DNA of 52,757 nt, taken from positions 4,310-57,066 of the forward strand of contig JAAVDH010000015.1 of NCBI GenBank assembly GCA_014801865.1, written 5' to 3'. Positions 34,838-43,911 of this stretch are shown here, one piece after another; position 1 is the first letter of the stretch, and each line of letters begins with the position of its first letter. A program made the position numbers and the translations under genes. Origin of the DNA: Bacteroides sp. Lineage in GTDB: Bacteria; Bacteroidota; Bacteroidia; Bacteroidales; Muribaculaceae. Below the pieces are notes generated by a model, which worked only from the letters and a program-made list of their open reading frames with translations, had not been told where the DNA came from and ran no database searches.

Positions 34838-36658
34838 TTATTGGTCATGTGACTCAAGGAGATTGTAGCGTAGTATGCGGTCGGAGACCTTGCGGGCATT
34901 GAGCAGGGAGTTTCTTATTGCGGGTGCCAGTGAGGTGGTGTCACCTTCGAGAGCACCGTATGAATTGACTGCCACTCCGGGGTGGGAGGGGCTGAGTATA
35001 TCGGTGCCCATACCGTGCCAGGGGTAGCTGTCAAAGCCCAATGCATGGAGCAGAGTGGGGTAGATGTCAATCTGGCCTACCACGCTGTCGTGACGGCCGC
35101 CACGCGGGGCATTGGCAATGATGAGAGGTACATGCTGACGGGGATTGACGTATGGAAGCTGTGAGGCAAGCGCTGTCCGGTAGTCGGCAAGTCCTTCGTG
35201 GTCGCCGGTGATGACTACGAGCGTACGGTCGTAGTCGCTGCGTGATTGCAGGTAGTCGAGCAGTATGCCGAGTCCTTCGTCGGTATAGTGTGCCACGGTG
35301 AGATAGCGCCGTGCCACTTCGGGATAGTCGCCCTCCAGACGCAGATTGTCAAGCTCTTCGTTGAGAATAAAGGGATTGTGACCCGAATAGGTGACGAGCT
35401 GTACGAGAGCCGGTTTTCCTTCGGGAAATACTTCTCCGGCGCGCATCTTTTCGGTGACCTGACGCAGGAATGAACGGTCGCCGAGTTTCAGCCGGTATCC
35501 GCCGGCCTGTTCCTCCATGACCCAGTCCTGCTTGGTTAGCAGGGTATCGACGCCGAAGGATGAGGCTACGGCGGCCTGATTCCACACCACCGGTTTGTCA
35601 ACGGTGAGCAGGTAGTTGCGGCCGCCCCTTTCGGCCAGGGCGTGATTGAGGGTATAGTAACGGTTGAAGGGCACCTTCATGCTGTATACGCCTCGCTCCA
35701 TGGGCAGCATGCCGGCATTGATTATGAGCTGTGCGTCGATACTGCGTCCCGGTCCAACCTGCGACACTACGTGGGGCACATAGAGAGTGGTACTGTCGGC
35801 TACAAGTTTATTGAGATTGGGCGTTATCTCTTTTCCCTCGAGTGTGAGGCCTATAGGCCAGCTTTCGAGGGACTCGCACATGACTATAACTACAGAGGAG
35901 TAGTGGTGTGATATCAGTGAATCAGGTACTGTAGTGGCCATGTGATTATCAAGCCAGTTTCTTACCATGGCGCGGTCTGCATCCGTAGGTGTCGCGCTGT
36001 CGGTAAGGTAATCGTGGATGAGTGAACCGGCGACGGTATACATAGGCACTCTCATCGAATGGTGGTGGCAGTTCTCGAGGTCTTCCCATGCCTGACGCAG
36101 ACCTCCACGCATGGCAAGGAGTATGGTGGCCACAATGCCGATACTCAGTAGATAAGACATATAAGGGCCGAATGTAGCTGAGGCGTGGCGAGGGCTGTAA
36201 CGGCGTATCGTAGTGTTGCTTCGTGGCGTGCGTCCGAAGATGACAGCGAGGATGAAAATGAGAGGAAAACCTATGTCGGCGAGGCGAAGCGAGTCGGTGA
36301 CCGATGAAGTGAAGTCGCTCAGATTGCCTGCGAGTACGTAGCTCTCCAGAGGTATGGCATTGAAGTATGTGCGGCTGTATATGAGATTACATTCGAGCCA
36401 CACACAGACGGCTGCAAGCAGTATGCCCTGAATCCATCTGCGTCCCCATACCAGTATCGGCATAGAGAGCAACAGCGATATCGCCGCGGCGTTGACGTAG
36501 GTCTCCGCACGTGAAAAGGAGGTGAATGTCGTAGCCATACACCACTCTATGTCAAACCATATAAAGCATAGGAACATAGCCAACGCCCATATCCACCGGC
36601 GGCGCTGGAATGGGGTGGTGGAAAAAATGCGGGAAAGTATGGAGTATCGTTTAGTCAT
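34838..36658 (-). CDS. LtaS-like phosphoglycerol transferase / sulfatase-fold membrane protein
   Basis: A protein of 606 residues: about five membrane helices in the first 185 residues, then a periplasmic alkaline-phosphatase-fold domain. Metal site and nucleophile regions: VIVMCESLESWP, GPGRSIDAQ (Ser in place of the usual Thr/Ser nucleophile position) and VVITGDHEGL, with TYSGHNPF. Such proteins move phosphoglycerol or phosphoethanolamine onto envelope glycans or lipids; the exact substrate cannot be read. No operon partner. Confidence 0.85.
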   Translation of the reverse strand: MTKRYSILSRIFSTTPFQRRRWIWALAMFLCFIWFDIEWCMATTFTSFSRAETYVNAAAISLLLSMPILVWGRRWIQGILLAAVCVWLECNLIYSRTYFNAIPLESYVLAGNLSDFTSSVTDSLRLADIGFPLIFILAVIFGRTPRSNTTIRRYSPRHASATFGPYMSYLLSIGIVATILLAMRGGLRQAWEDLENCHHHSMRVPMYTVAGSLIHDYLTDSATPTDADRAMVRNWLDNHMATTVPDSLISHHYSSVVIVMCESLESWPIGLTLEGKEITPNLNKLVADSTTLYVPHVVSQVGPGRSIDAQLIINAGMLPMERGVYSMKVPFNRYYTLNHALAERGGRNYLLTVDKPVVWNQAAVASSFGVDTLLTKQDWVMEEQAGGYRLKLGDRSFLRQVTEKMRAGEVFPEGKPALVQLVTYSGHNPFILNEELDNLRLEGDYPEVARRYLTVAHYTDEGLGILLDYLQSRSDYDRTLVVITGDHEGLADYRTALASQLPYVNPRQHVPLIIANAPRGGRHDSVVGQIDIYPTLLHALGFDSYPWHGMGTDILSPSHPGVAVNSYGALEGDTTSLAPAIRNSLLNARKVSDRILRYNLLESHDQ

Positions 36659-36734
36659 TGTAAAAAGAAGCGGTTAGTAGTTACGGGGGCGCAAGTTAGG
36701 AAGTTCCTACGGATTTCGCAAGCAGATTTTTTCG

Positions 36735-36742
36735 TACTTTTG
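36735..36742 (+). promoter_or_regulatory. -7 box of the Ig-like lipoprotein gene
   Basis: TACTTTTG followed by C, 17 bases before the ATG at 36759; the -33 region is only a partial match. Confidence 0.5.
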
Positions 36743-36758
36743 CAGAAAAGTAAGTCTT

Positions 36759-38822
36759 ATGAATTGCTTGAACAAATCTTCATTAAGATATATGCGCCTT
36801 CTGGTAGGAGTCGTGGCAGGGCTTTTGCTCGTGGCGTGCGCCAATATGGGCCGTCCGGAGGGTGGCCCGCGCGATGAGACTCCGCCGGTATTTCTGCGCA
36901 GTAATCCCGGACAGGGAGCTTTGAATGTCACCTCGCCGCGAGTCAATCTTTATTTCGATGAGAATATAGCTCTTGACGATGCGATGTCAAAGGTGGTAGT
37001 GTCGCCGGCTCAGATAACGCCCCCGTCGGTCAGTGCCAATGGCCACCGTATAACGGTGGAACTGCGCGACTCATTGAAGCCTAACACTACTTACACCATT
37101 GACTTCTCCGATGCCATCAAGGACCTCAATGAGGGAAACGTGCTCGATGGATTTGCCACGGACTTCTCTACGGGCGATTATATTGACACACTTCAGATAT
37201 CAGGTATGGTATTTCAGGCCGAAAATCTCGAGCCTGCGCAGGGTATGCTCGTAGGGGTATACAGCAATCTGTCGGATACGGCGCTGACAACCCTTCCTAT
37301 GGAGCGTATCACCAAGACCAATCAGCTCGGACAGTTTACCCTGCGCAATCTCAAGGAGGGTACCTATCGTATATTCGCCATCAATGACGTGAACCGCGAC
37401 TATAAGTGGGATCGCTCTGAGAATGTGGCCTTCTATGACTTGACTGTGACTCCCGAGGCAACTCCGGCTACGTATAATGATACACTCGTTGCCGTTGACG
37501 GCACTGATTCCATAGTGGAGAAGGCCATGACGCGTTATCTGCCCGATGATATACTTCTTACGTGGTTTAACGAGGACTATAAGGCGCAGTATCTGACCAA
37601 GTATGAGCGCAGTGTGCGTAATAAACTTTACTTTGAATTCGCTGACCATTCTGACACTCTGCCCGAGATTCGTATTATAAACGGGCCGCGCGCCGGTGAA
37701 TCGATTGATCGCTGGGCGGTGCTCAACGGGTCGGCCACGCGCGACACTCTCGAATACTGGATACGCGACTCGCTGATTATCAATATGGACTCGGTGCTCA
37801 TAGAAGCACGCTATCTTCGCACTGACTCTCTTGACCTCCTGTCGTGGACTACTGATACTCTCAAGATGTTCATGAAGGCGCCCAAGAAGAGCCGCAAGAA
37901 TAAGGATAAGGAAGAGGAGAAGCCTGTGGCTGAAGCCGACACTCTCGCAACAGATTCCGTGGCTGAGCTACCTATAGAGTTTTTCAAGTTGTCGTCACGT
38001 CTCGGAGGTACCATAGATATGACTCAGTCTATAGTGATAGAGACTACGGAGCCGATAGACCGTTTCGACCCCAATGCCGTGCATCTTGACTATATGGAGG
38101 ACTCGGTGTGGATAGAGATAGAGCGTCCGCAACTCGCATTCCCCATCCCCACGCGACCTATGATTCTGAGGGGTGAGTATGAGTGGACACCCGGAGCACG
38201 CTATAGGCTGAGGGTTGACTCGGCCTCAGTATATGGTATGTATGGCACGTGGAATGCACCGCTTTCTATGGAGTTTGCAGTAAAGAAGGCCGAGGAATAT
38301 TCCTCGCTTACGCTCGACATAAGCGGCCTTGACGGACGCAGTGCCGTGGCGCAGATGCTCAATAGCAGTGATGCAGTGATACGTACTGCCCCGGTTGTCA
38401 ATTCACGCGTCACATTCCCCTATGTTAACCCCGGCACATATTATGCCCGCCTGTTTATTGACGGTAATGACAATGGCAGGTGGGACACCGGCAACGTGGC
38501 CGACTCGATTCAACCTGAGGAGGTGTATTACTACCCCAAGAAATTAGTGCTGAGACAGAATTGGGATGTCGAGCAGTCGTGGAATATTACCGAACTGCCT
38601 GTAGATCAGCAGAAGCCTGAGGATATCAAGAAGAATCGTCCTAAACCCAAGAAGGGGCAGAAGACCACCAATCGCACTGACGAGGATGACGAGGATGAGG
38701 ATGATTACTTCATGCCCGGAAATAGTCGAAACAATGGTAATAATCGCCTGAATAATTCCGGTAATAGAAATCTGCCCTATAGTCAGGGGTCAGGACGTTT
38801 CTCCACTATGTCGCGCTATTGA
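36759..38822 (+). CDS. Ig-like domain lipoprotein
   Basis: A protein of 687 residues. Lipobox LLLVAC gives acylated Cys27. Then comes GRPEGGPRDETPPVFLRSNP and a SbsA-type Ig-like domain (LYFDENIALDDAMSKVVVSP ... PNTTYTIDFSDAIKDLNEGN), a form found once in most Bacteroidetes genomes. Later parts include a carboxypeptidase-regulatory-like domain (FTLRNLKEGTYRIFAINDVN) and a second such stretch (NPGTYYARLFIDGNDNG). The C-terminus is a disordered Lys/Asp/Asn-rich tail. An inner ATG (36792) would shorten the signal peptide. Function unknown; it is probably periplasmic or on the surface. Confidence 0.85.
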   Translation: MNCLNKSSLRYMRLLVGVVAGLLLVACANMGRPEGGPRDETPPVFLRSNPGQGALNVTSPRVNLYFDENIALDDAMSKVVVSPAQITPPSVSANGHRITVELRDSLKPNTTYTIDFSDAIKDLNEGNVLDGFATDFSTGDYIDTLQISGMVFQAENLEPAQGMLVGVYSNLSDTALTTLPMERITKTNQLGQFTLRNLKEGTYRIFAINDVNRDYKWDRSENVAFYDLTVTPEATPATYNDTLVAVDGTDSIVEKAMTRYLPDDILLTWFNEDYKAQYLTKYERSVRNKLYFEFADHSDTLPEIRIINGPRAGESIDRWAVLNGSATRDTLEYWIRDSLIINMDSVLIEARYLRTDSLDLLSWTTDTLKMFMKAPKKSRKNKDKEEEKPVAEADTLATDSVAELPIEFFKLSSRLGGTIDMTQSIVIETTEPIDRFDPNAVHLDYMEDSVWIEIERPQLAFPIPTRPMILRGEYEWTPGARYRLRVDSASVYGMYGTWNAPLSMEFAVKKAEEYSSLTLDISGLDGRSAVAQMLNSSDAVIRTAPVVNSRVTFPYVNPGTYYARLFIDGNDNGRWDTGNVADSIQPEEVYYYPKKLVLRQNWDVEQSWNITELPVDQQKPEDIKKNRPKPKKGQKTTNRTDEDDEDEDDYFMPGNSRNNGNNRLNNSGNRNLPYSQGSGRFSTMSRY

Positions 38823-38833
38823 TCAAAGAAAAG

Positions 38834-39481
38834 ATGATTATGAGTCACGAGATACTTCCCGAACCTACTCTGCGCCGCCTCCCATGGTATCTGGCCTATG
38901 TGAGTTTGCTCCACTCGCGCGGAGTAGAGTATGTGTCGTCTACCGCTATTGCGCGGGAGCTTAATGTCGATGCCTCGCAGATAGCCAAGGATCTGTCATT
39001 TCTCAGCATCAGGGGCAAGACACGCATCGGCTATGAAGTGGCCGAACTGGAGAAGGAATTGAAGGATTTCCTGGGGTTTGATTCGCGCCATAATGCAGTA
39101 ATCATGGGTGTAGGGTCACTGGGAGCCGCGCTTATCAGCGACTCGGGACTTGCCCGTTACGGACTTAATGTAGTGGCCGGATTTGATGTTAACCCTCGGC
39201 TCATAGGGAGTACAATCAATGGTATACCGGTGTTCTCTCCCGAGGAGTTGCCTGAGCGTCGCGAGGAGTTCAACGCAGAGATAGGTATCATTACTGTGCC
39301 TGTGGAGGTCGCTCAAGGTGTGGCCGATGATATGGTGGCTGCGGGAATACGAGCGTTGTGGAATTTCACTCCCGTGCGCATACGCACTGCCGAAGGTATA
39401 GCCATAGAAAATACCTCGATATATGCCCATCTGGCCGTTATGTACAATAGGCTTGATGACCTCCGCGGATATCGCAAGTGA
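38834..39481 (+). CDS. rex: Redox-sensing transcriptional repressor Rex
   Basis: A protein of 215 residues (or 213 from ATG 38840). N-terminal winged helix (STAIARELNVDASQIAKDLSFLSI), then a Rossmann NADH domain (NAVIMGVGSLGAALISDSGL) and IITVPVEVAQGVADDMVAAGI. Rex releases DNA when the NADH/NAD+ ratio rises. It follows the Ig-like lipoprotein gene by 11 bases and is followed by a small FAH-like gene after 26. Confidence 0.94.
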   Translation: MIMSHEILPEPTLRRLPWYLAYVSLLHSRGVEYVSSTAIARELNVDASQIAKDLSFLSIRGKTRIGYEVAELEKELKDFLGFDSRHNAVIMGVGSLGAALISDSGLARYGLNVVAGFDVNPRLIGSTINGIPVFSPEELPERREEFNAEIGIITVPVEVAQGVADDMVAAGIRALWNFTPVRIRTAEGIAIENTSIYAHLAVMYNRLDDLRGYRK

Positions 39482-39507
39482 TTTATATATAATGTAAATA
39501 TCGACAA

Positions 39508-40074
39508 ATGAAGATAATAGCTTTCAGACGTTCCGTGGGCGCTCCTGTCACCATTCCTCCCGAGATAGATATTATGCCCGATTCGGCTATGACCGTGGCA
39601 AACAGGCCTCTGTTTCTCCCCGACTTTGCGCCGGAGTGGGAGGGGGTGGTGGCTCCGGCTTTCCGCATAAGCCGTCTGGGCAAAGAAATCGGGCGTAAAT
39701 ATGCCTCGCGTTACTATGATGCTGTAACTTTGGCACTGCGGATATCACCTGTAGGAATTCCTTGTAGTGACTCGGCGGTTATGAAGGCCTTCGACAGTTG
39801 TATAACCCTTGGCCCGTGGCAGCCTCTGCCATCCTCGGATAACAAGTCATTGGAAGAAGCTTCTTATGATATAAAGTGGCAGGATCTATCCACCATCCTT
39901 ACCAACGGCGAACTGTGTATTAATGAGGCCATAGAGGCTGTTAGCCACTACTGTACCTTCAAGACCGGTGATGTAGTGATACCCCTCGAACTCCGTCCGG
40001 CATTAGCTCTTCGTCCCGACTCCACATTCACAGCTTCAATCAATGGCGCAGAGTTTACTGTAAAAATCAAGTGA
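39508..40074 (+). CDS. Degenerate FAH-fold protein
   Basis: A protein of 188 residues. The order of motifs, RPLFLPDFAPEWEGVVAPAFRI, GKEIGRKYASRYYDAVTLAL and a C-terminal FKTGDVV, follows the fumarylacetoacetate-hydrolase fold seen in short Bacteroidetes members. The acidic metal ligands of active enzymes (ExE near the start of the core, later D) are not in place, so it is probably not a hydrolase. It sits right after rex, likely in its transcript. The role is unknown. Confidence 0.6.
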   Translation: MKIIAFRRSVGAPVTIPPEIDIMPDSAMTVANRPLFLPDFAPEWEGVVAPAFRISRLGKEIGRKYASRYYDAVTLALRISPVGIPCSDSAVMKAFDSCITLGPWQPLPSSDNKSLEEASYDIKWQDLSTILTNGELCINEAIEAVSHYCTFKTGDVVIPLELRPALALRPDSTFTASINGAEFTVKIK

Positions 40075-40148
40075 ACGAACGTTTTGAGCCTTTACCGAAT
40101 AGTTCTATATATCATAAATAATTATGAACGAACTAAGATGGGTTATAT

Positions 40149-40175
40149 AAGTAAGTCGTAAAAAAAGACTTACTT
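40149..40175. repeat. Short relic of element A ends
   Basis: AAGTAAGTC (40149-40157), GTAAAAAAA, GACTTACTT (40167-40175): the inverted ends of element A joined directly, followed by ATTTTTAAAATAATTT. Confidence 0.6.
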
Positions 40176-40205
40176 CATTTTTAAAATAATTTGTGGATTT
40201 AATTA

Positions 40206-40253
40206 ATAAACTTAGGGCTACGAAGCGGTAATGCTGCGTAGCCCTAAGTTTAT
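40206..40253 (-). terminator. Terminator of the GH130 operon
   Basis: ATAAACTTAGGGCTACG (40206-40222) pairs perfectly with CGTAGCCCTAAGTTTAT (40237-40253); T-rich DNA follows on the minus strand. 19 bases after the GH130 stop. Confidence 0.85.
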
Positions 40254-40271
40254 AGTGGAATGGGAGGGGGA

Positions 40272-41279
40272 TCAGATGATGCTGTTCTTCTTGGTCCACT
40301 CTACGATTTCGGGGATATAGCCGAAGGCGAGTCCGGTGCAGGTATCGGCACAGCCGTAGTAGATGGCTATGCGGCCTGTCTCGGGATCGTGGAGCGAGGC
40401 ACAGGGGAAGGTCACGTTGGGTACATCGCCTGTGAGCTCATAGATGGTCTGGGGTGACAGCAGATAGGGACCGCTGCGGGCCAGTACCTTCCAGGGTTCG
40501 TTGAGGTCAAGCAGGGCTGAGCCGAATGAGTAGACATAGCCGTTGCATGAGCGGAGCACACCGTGGTAGATGAGCAGCCATCCCTCTGAAGTTTCGATGG
40601 GCACGGGGCCGGCACCGATTTTCATGCACTGCCATGCGCTATCCTCAAACTTGGCGGGTGACATCACGTGGCGGTGGCGTCCCCAGAATTCGAGGTCGGG
40701 TGATTCGCTGTAGAATATGTCACCGAATGCGGTGTGGCCGGTGTCACTGGGGCGTGACAGCATAGCGAAGCGGCCGTTGATTTTGCGGGGGAACATCACA
40801 CCGTTGCGGTTGTAGGGCAGGAAGGCGTTCTCTACCTGATGGAAGGTCTCGAAGTCCTTGGTCCATGCCACACCGATGGTGGGGCCGAAGTATCCGTTAC
40901 ACCAGGTTACGTAGAATGTGTCGCCTATCTGTGTCACACGGGGGTCGTAACGATATTCCACGCGTGCCACTTCAGGGTCGGCACCTTCCATGGGCACGTC
41001 GCGCTCGTCGATGTCCCAGTTTATGCCATCCTTTGAGAAGCCTACATGCATGCGCATGCGGCGGTTGGTGTCGTCAACACGAAATACTCCCGCGAAGTTG
41101 TATTCGCCCTTCTTGAAGGGCACGACGGCGGAGTTGAAGATGCTGTTGGAGGTGGGCAGCAGATTACGGGGAATCACGGGGTTGGCCGAGTATCTCCATA
41201 AAATGTCATGAGCACCTTCGGGGCGGTCCTCCCAGGGCATGTTGGGCAGGGGGGCGCCGCTGATCTTAAGTTCCTTCAT
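40272..41279 (-). CDS. GH130 mannoside phosphorylase
   Basis: A protein of 335 residues, a five-bladed propeller enzyme. The pattern [51 protein letters not shown] and FWGRHRHVM fits GH130, closest by eye to subfamily 2, which phosphorolyses beta-1,4-mannosyl-GlcNAc from N-glycans. It is cytoplasmic (no signal peptide). The GPH symporter gene 78 bases upstream on the same strand would import the disaccharide, an arrangement known for N-glycan use in gut Bacteroidetes. Confidence 0.88.
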   Translation of the reverse strand: MKELKISGAPLPNMPWEDRPEGAHDILWRYSANPVIPRNLLPTSNSIFNSAVVPFKKGEYNFAGVFRVDDTNRRMRMHVGFSKDGINWDIDERDVPMEGADPEVARVEYRYDPRVTQIGDTFYVTWCNGYFGPTIGVAWTKDFETFHQVENAFLPYNRNGVMFPRKINGRFAMLSRPSDTGHTAFGDIFYSESPDLEFWGRHRHVMSPAKFEDSAWQCMKIGAGPVPIETSEGWLLIYHGVLRSCNGYVYSFGSALLDLNEPWKVLARSGPYLLSPQTIYELTGDVPNVTFPCASLHDPETGRIAIYYGCADTCTGLAFGYIPEIVEWTKKNSII

Positions 41280-41357
41280 TTCGATAGAAATTGTAGTTGC
41301 TATTGGTTGTTCTGTCGGGAATGTAAACGGTTGAGTGTTATTCCAGCCGCTTACTTA

Positions 41358-42857
41358 TCAGAAATTGTTGTTGTCAATGAGTTCTTCTTTTGCCACTTCG
41401 GCCACGGGTGATGAGGCTATGGCTTCAGCAGCTCCGGCGCCACGCACGGCACGCAGTTCGGCCACGATATCGTCAATACGGCGGGTTGTGAGCGGATATG
41501 CCCAGATGACGAATACACCTATGAGGGATATGGCTGCGGGGATGAGCGATATGAGGGCCCACAGGCAGCTGATGGCACTTGCAGGCTGCACTACAGCCGC
41601 AGGGTCCATGCCGAGCTTCTGGGCGGCATCGGGAGTGATGTAGCCGAAAGCATCGAGGAGCCACAGCACGGCTGCGCCACCAAAGGCACCGCCGAATTTC
41701 TGAGCCATGGATGAGGAGGAGAATATCAGACCGGTAGAGGCGGTCTTGAAGCGCAGTTCGGCGTAGTCGCTTACGTCGGCATACATGGACCATACAAGAG
41801 GCGACATGATACCGGTGAGCACCGAGATGATAATCTGGAGCAGGAGCATCACCCACATACCTGCCTGAGAGTCGACGGGCAGGGCTATGAATGAGAAGTA
41901 GAACAGAAGGGAGAATATCACGAGACCTACGTTGACCAGCATGAAGGTGGTCTTTTTGCCTATGACGTTGCAGATGGGTACGGTGAGACCTACACCTACC
42001 ATGTTGGCTATCTCGCCCACGCCGAGGAAGAGTCCAGAGAAGAAGAGGAATGATGCACCGAAGAAGAGAATATGTGCGTCGGCGGGGATGATTGAGCTGA
42101 AGAAGAAGGCCACGGTAGCTCCGCGTACGGCTCCGAAGAGGTTGAAGCACATGGTGGCGGCGATGAGTATCCACCAGGGTGAGTTCTTGAACAGGCTGCG
42201 GAAGTCTGAGCCTATGGATACGGTAGAGGTGGTGAGCACATGCTCGCGGGTGAGCTTGAAGCAGCAGAGGAAGAGCAGGAAGCAGCCGGCAGCTATGACT
42301 ACCATGGCGGCTTGCCATGATGAGGCTACGGAGAAGCCGCATGACTCCTCAAACCATCGGCACATGGGTTCCCATGAGAAGAGTGATATGAATGAGCCGC
42401 CGTAGGCGAAGAACATACGGTAGGATGAGAATACGGTCTTTTCCTTGGAGTTGTCCGTGACCACACCGAGCATAGCGCCGTAGGGCACGTTGATACCCGT
42501 ATATACAGTCATCATGAGTACATAAGTGACGTATGCCCACACGAGTTTACCGGCATAGCCCCAGTCGGGGGTGGTAAACAGCAGTATGCCGCAAATGGAG
42601 AAGGGAGCCGCCATCCACAGCAGGTAGGGACGATACTTGCCCCAGCGCGTATTGGTGCGGTCAGAAATAATACCCATCATGGGGTCGGACACTGCATCCC
42701 AGAGGCGGGTGACGAGCACCAGCACACCGGCGTCAATGAGCGAGAGTCCGAAGATGTTGGAATAAAATATGGGAAGATAGTATGAAAATATCTTCCAGAA
42801 CATCGATGAGGACATGTCACCGAATCCGTATCCGATTTTCTCCGATAGTTTTGCCAT
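41358..42857 (-). CDS. GPH-family sugar:cation symporter
   Basis: A protein of 499 residues with about 12 membrane helices of the major facilitator superfamily. The GPH signature is DPMMGIISDRTNTRWGKYRPYLL in the first loop. Residues 1-30 (EKIGYGFGDMSSSMFWKIFSYYL) are also typical. It probably brings a mannose-containing disaccharide into the cytoplasm for the downstream GH130 phosphorylase. Confidence 0.92.
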   Translation of the reverse strand: MAKLSEKIGYGFGDMSSSMFWKIFSYYLPIFYSNIFGLSLIDAGVLVLVTRLWDAVSDPMMGIISDRTNTRWGKYRPYLLWMAAPFSICGILLFTTPDWGYAGKLVWAYVTYVLMMTVYTGINVPYGAMLGVVTDNSKEKTVFSSYRMFFAYGGSFISLFSWEPMCRWFEESCGFSVASSWQAAMVVIAAGCFLLFLCCFKLTREHVLTTSTVSIGSDFRSLFKNSPWWILIAATMCFNLFGAVRGATVAFFFSSIIPADAHILFFGASFLFFSGLFLGVGEIANMVGVGLTVPICNVIGKKTTFMLVNVGLVIFSLLFYFSFIALPVDSQAGMWVMLLLQIIISVLTGIMSPLVWSMYADVSDYAELRFKTASTGLIFSSSSMAQKFGGAFGGAAVLWLLDAFGYITPDAAQKLGMDPAAVVQPASAISCLWALISLIPAAISLIGVFVIWAYPLTTRRIDDIVAELRAVRGAGAAEAIASSPVAEVAKEELIDNNNF

Positions 42858-42964
42858 TGCCGAAGTGGTATAAGATTTTATAAGACGGGGGATAGGCAGG
42901 TTGCAAAGATTGGTCTGTCAGCCTGCATGATTATTTGAGATGATTGGGTTGTTTAGGTAAACAG

Positions 42965-43039
42965 TGGTACTCCGGAGCGGAATCGAACCGCTATCTAAGG
43001 TTTAGGAAACCTCTATTCTATCCGTTGAACTACCGGAGC
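42965..43039 (-). tRNA. tRNA-Arg (CCT anticodon)
   Basis: The minus strand reads GCTCCGG (acceptor), a D-arm with TAGTTCAACGGATA, anticodon stem GAGGT / ACCTT with loop TTCCTAA, giving anticodon CCT, a GCGGTTCGATTCCGC T-arm, and acceptor CCGGAGT followed by A and an encoded CCA. G1 faces T72, a wobble pair at the top of the acceptor stem. Confidence 0.95.
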
Positions 43040-43122
43040 ATGATTAGATACACTGCAAAATTAATCATTTATTTTGTAATTTTGCTGTCCTAATAACCAT
43101 TAAGAGGTTTACCCTATTTATT

Positions 43123-43887
43123 ATGCTTAAGTTCAGACACATCGCTATCGCATTTCTTTCGCTCGTGGCATCTATTCAGATATGTAGTGCTTCCTCTACG
43201 GAGTTTGTTGACCGGGCACGTCCGTCAAAGATAGTCGAAGTGGGAGTACACGCGCTCGTAGGTGGCAGTTATATTACGGATAATTACGCCAACTGTTTTC
43301 CCGAAATACGTCAGGCCAACTCCAATATGGGTGTGGCTTACGGCGCGGGCGCTGGTGTGACGCTGATGCTCCGCGAGTATTTCGGTTTCGGCACAGAGCT
43401 TAACGTCGTGGCCAATCATCAAAACATAAATGTGTTCACCACTGACGCCGAACTGAGCAGTGCCTCCAATATATATCTGCGCAACAGCTATGTGTACGGC
43501 AATATCCCGGTGTTCGCTTCGTGGCGCTTCAACGTGGCCTCTACCGTGCGGTGGGTGCTTGACGCCGGTGTGTTCTACTCCTATGGCCTGAGCGGCAATC
43601 AGCGTCAGACCATCTATCGTGCCGGCCTCAATGCCCTGGATCAGATGGTGTATAATATCAGTGAGTTCAAGACGGATTTCTTCAAGAGTCTTGACACATT
43701 TCAGAATGCCTTCCACCGCAGCAATATGGGTATACACCTCGGCTCCTCACTGGTGTTCAGAAATCATTTCGTGATCGGTGGGCGCGCTCAGTTCGGTCTG
43801 CGCAATATGGCCTATGTATATAATGGCATCACCACTCCCAGCATGCATAGTATTAACTTCACCTTTCGCCTCGGCTGGCGATTCTGA
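43123..43887 (+). CDS. Outer-membrane beta-barrel protein
   Basis: A protein of 254 residues: signal peptide (about 1-24, ending CSASS), then alternating amphipathic strands (VGVHALVGGSYITDN, GAGAGVTLMLREYFGFGTEL, VLDAGVFYSYGLSG) and a C-terminal SINFTFRLGWRF, a usual barrel end with a final aromatic. It is of the small outer-membrane barrel (PorT-like) class. 24 bases before the kinase gene on the same strand, so a shared transcript is likely. Confidence 0.8.
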   Translation: MLKFRHIAIAFLSLVASIQICSASSTEFVDRARPSKIVEVGVHALVGGSYITDNYANCFPEIRQANSNMGVAYGAGAGVTLMLREYFGFGTELNVVANHQNINVFTTDAELSSASNIYLRNSYVYGNIPVFASWRFNVASTVRWVLDAGVFYSYGLSGNQRQTIYRAGLNALDQMVYNISEFKTDFFKSLDTFQNAFHRSNMGIHLGSSLVFRNHFVIGGRAQFGLRNMAYVYNGITTPSMHSINFTFRLGWRF

Positions 43888-43911
43888 CCTCGCCTGACGA
43901 TATATACGACA

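Noticed and set aside
36711-36730. Fourth copy of the REP-like palindrome (GGATTTCGCAAGCAGATTTT)
   Set aside because: The dyad is broken at several positions, so it is probably chance resemblance.
41473-42342. 289-codon frame within the GPH symporter gene
   Set aside because: Same strand, other frame; Arg/His/Leu-rich with no membrane helices, unlike the true product.
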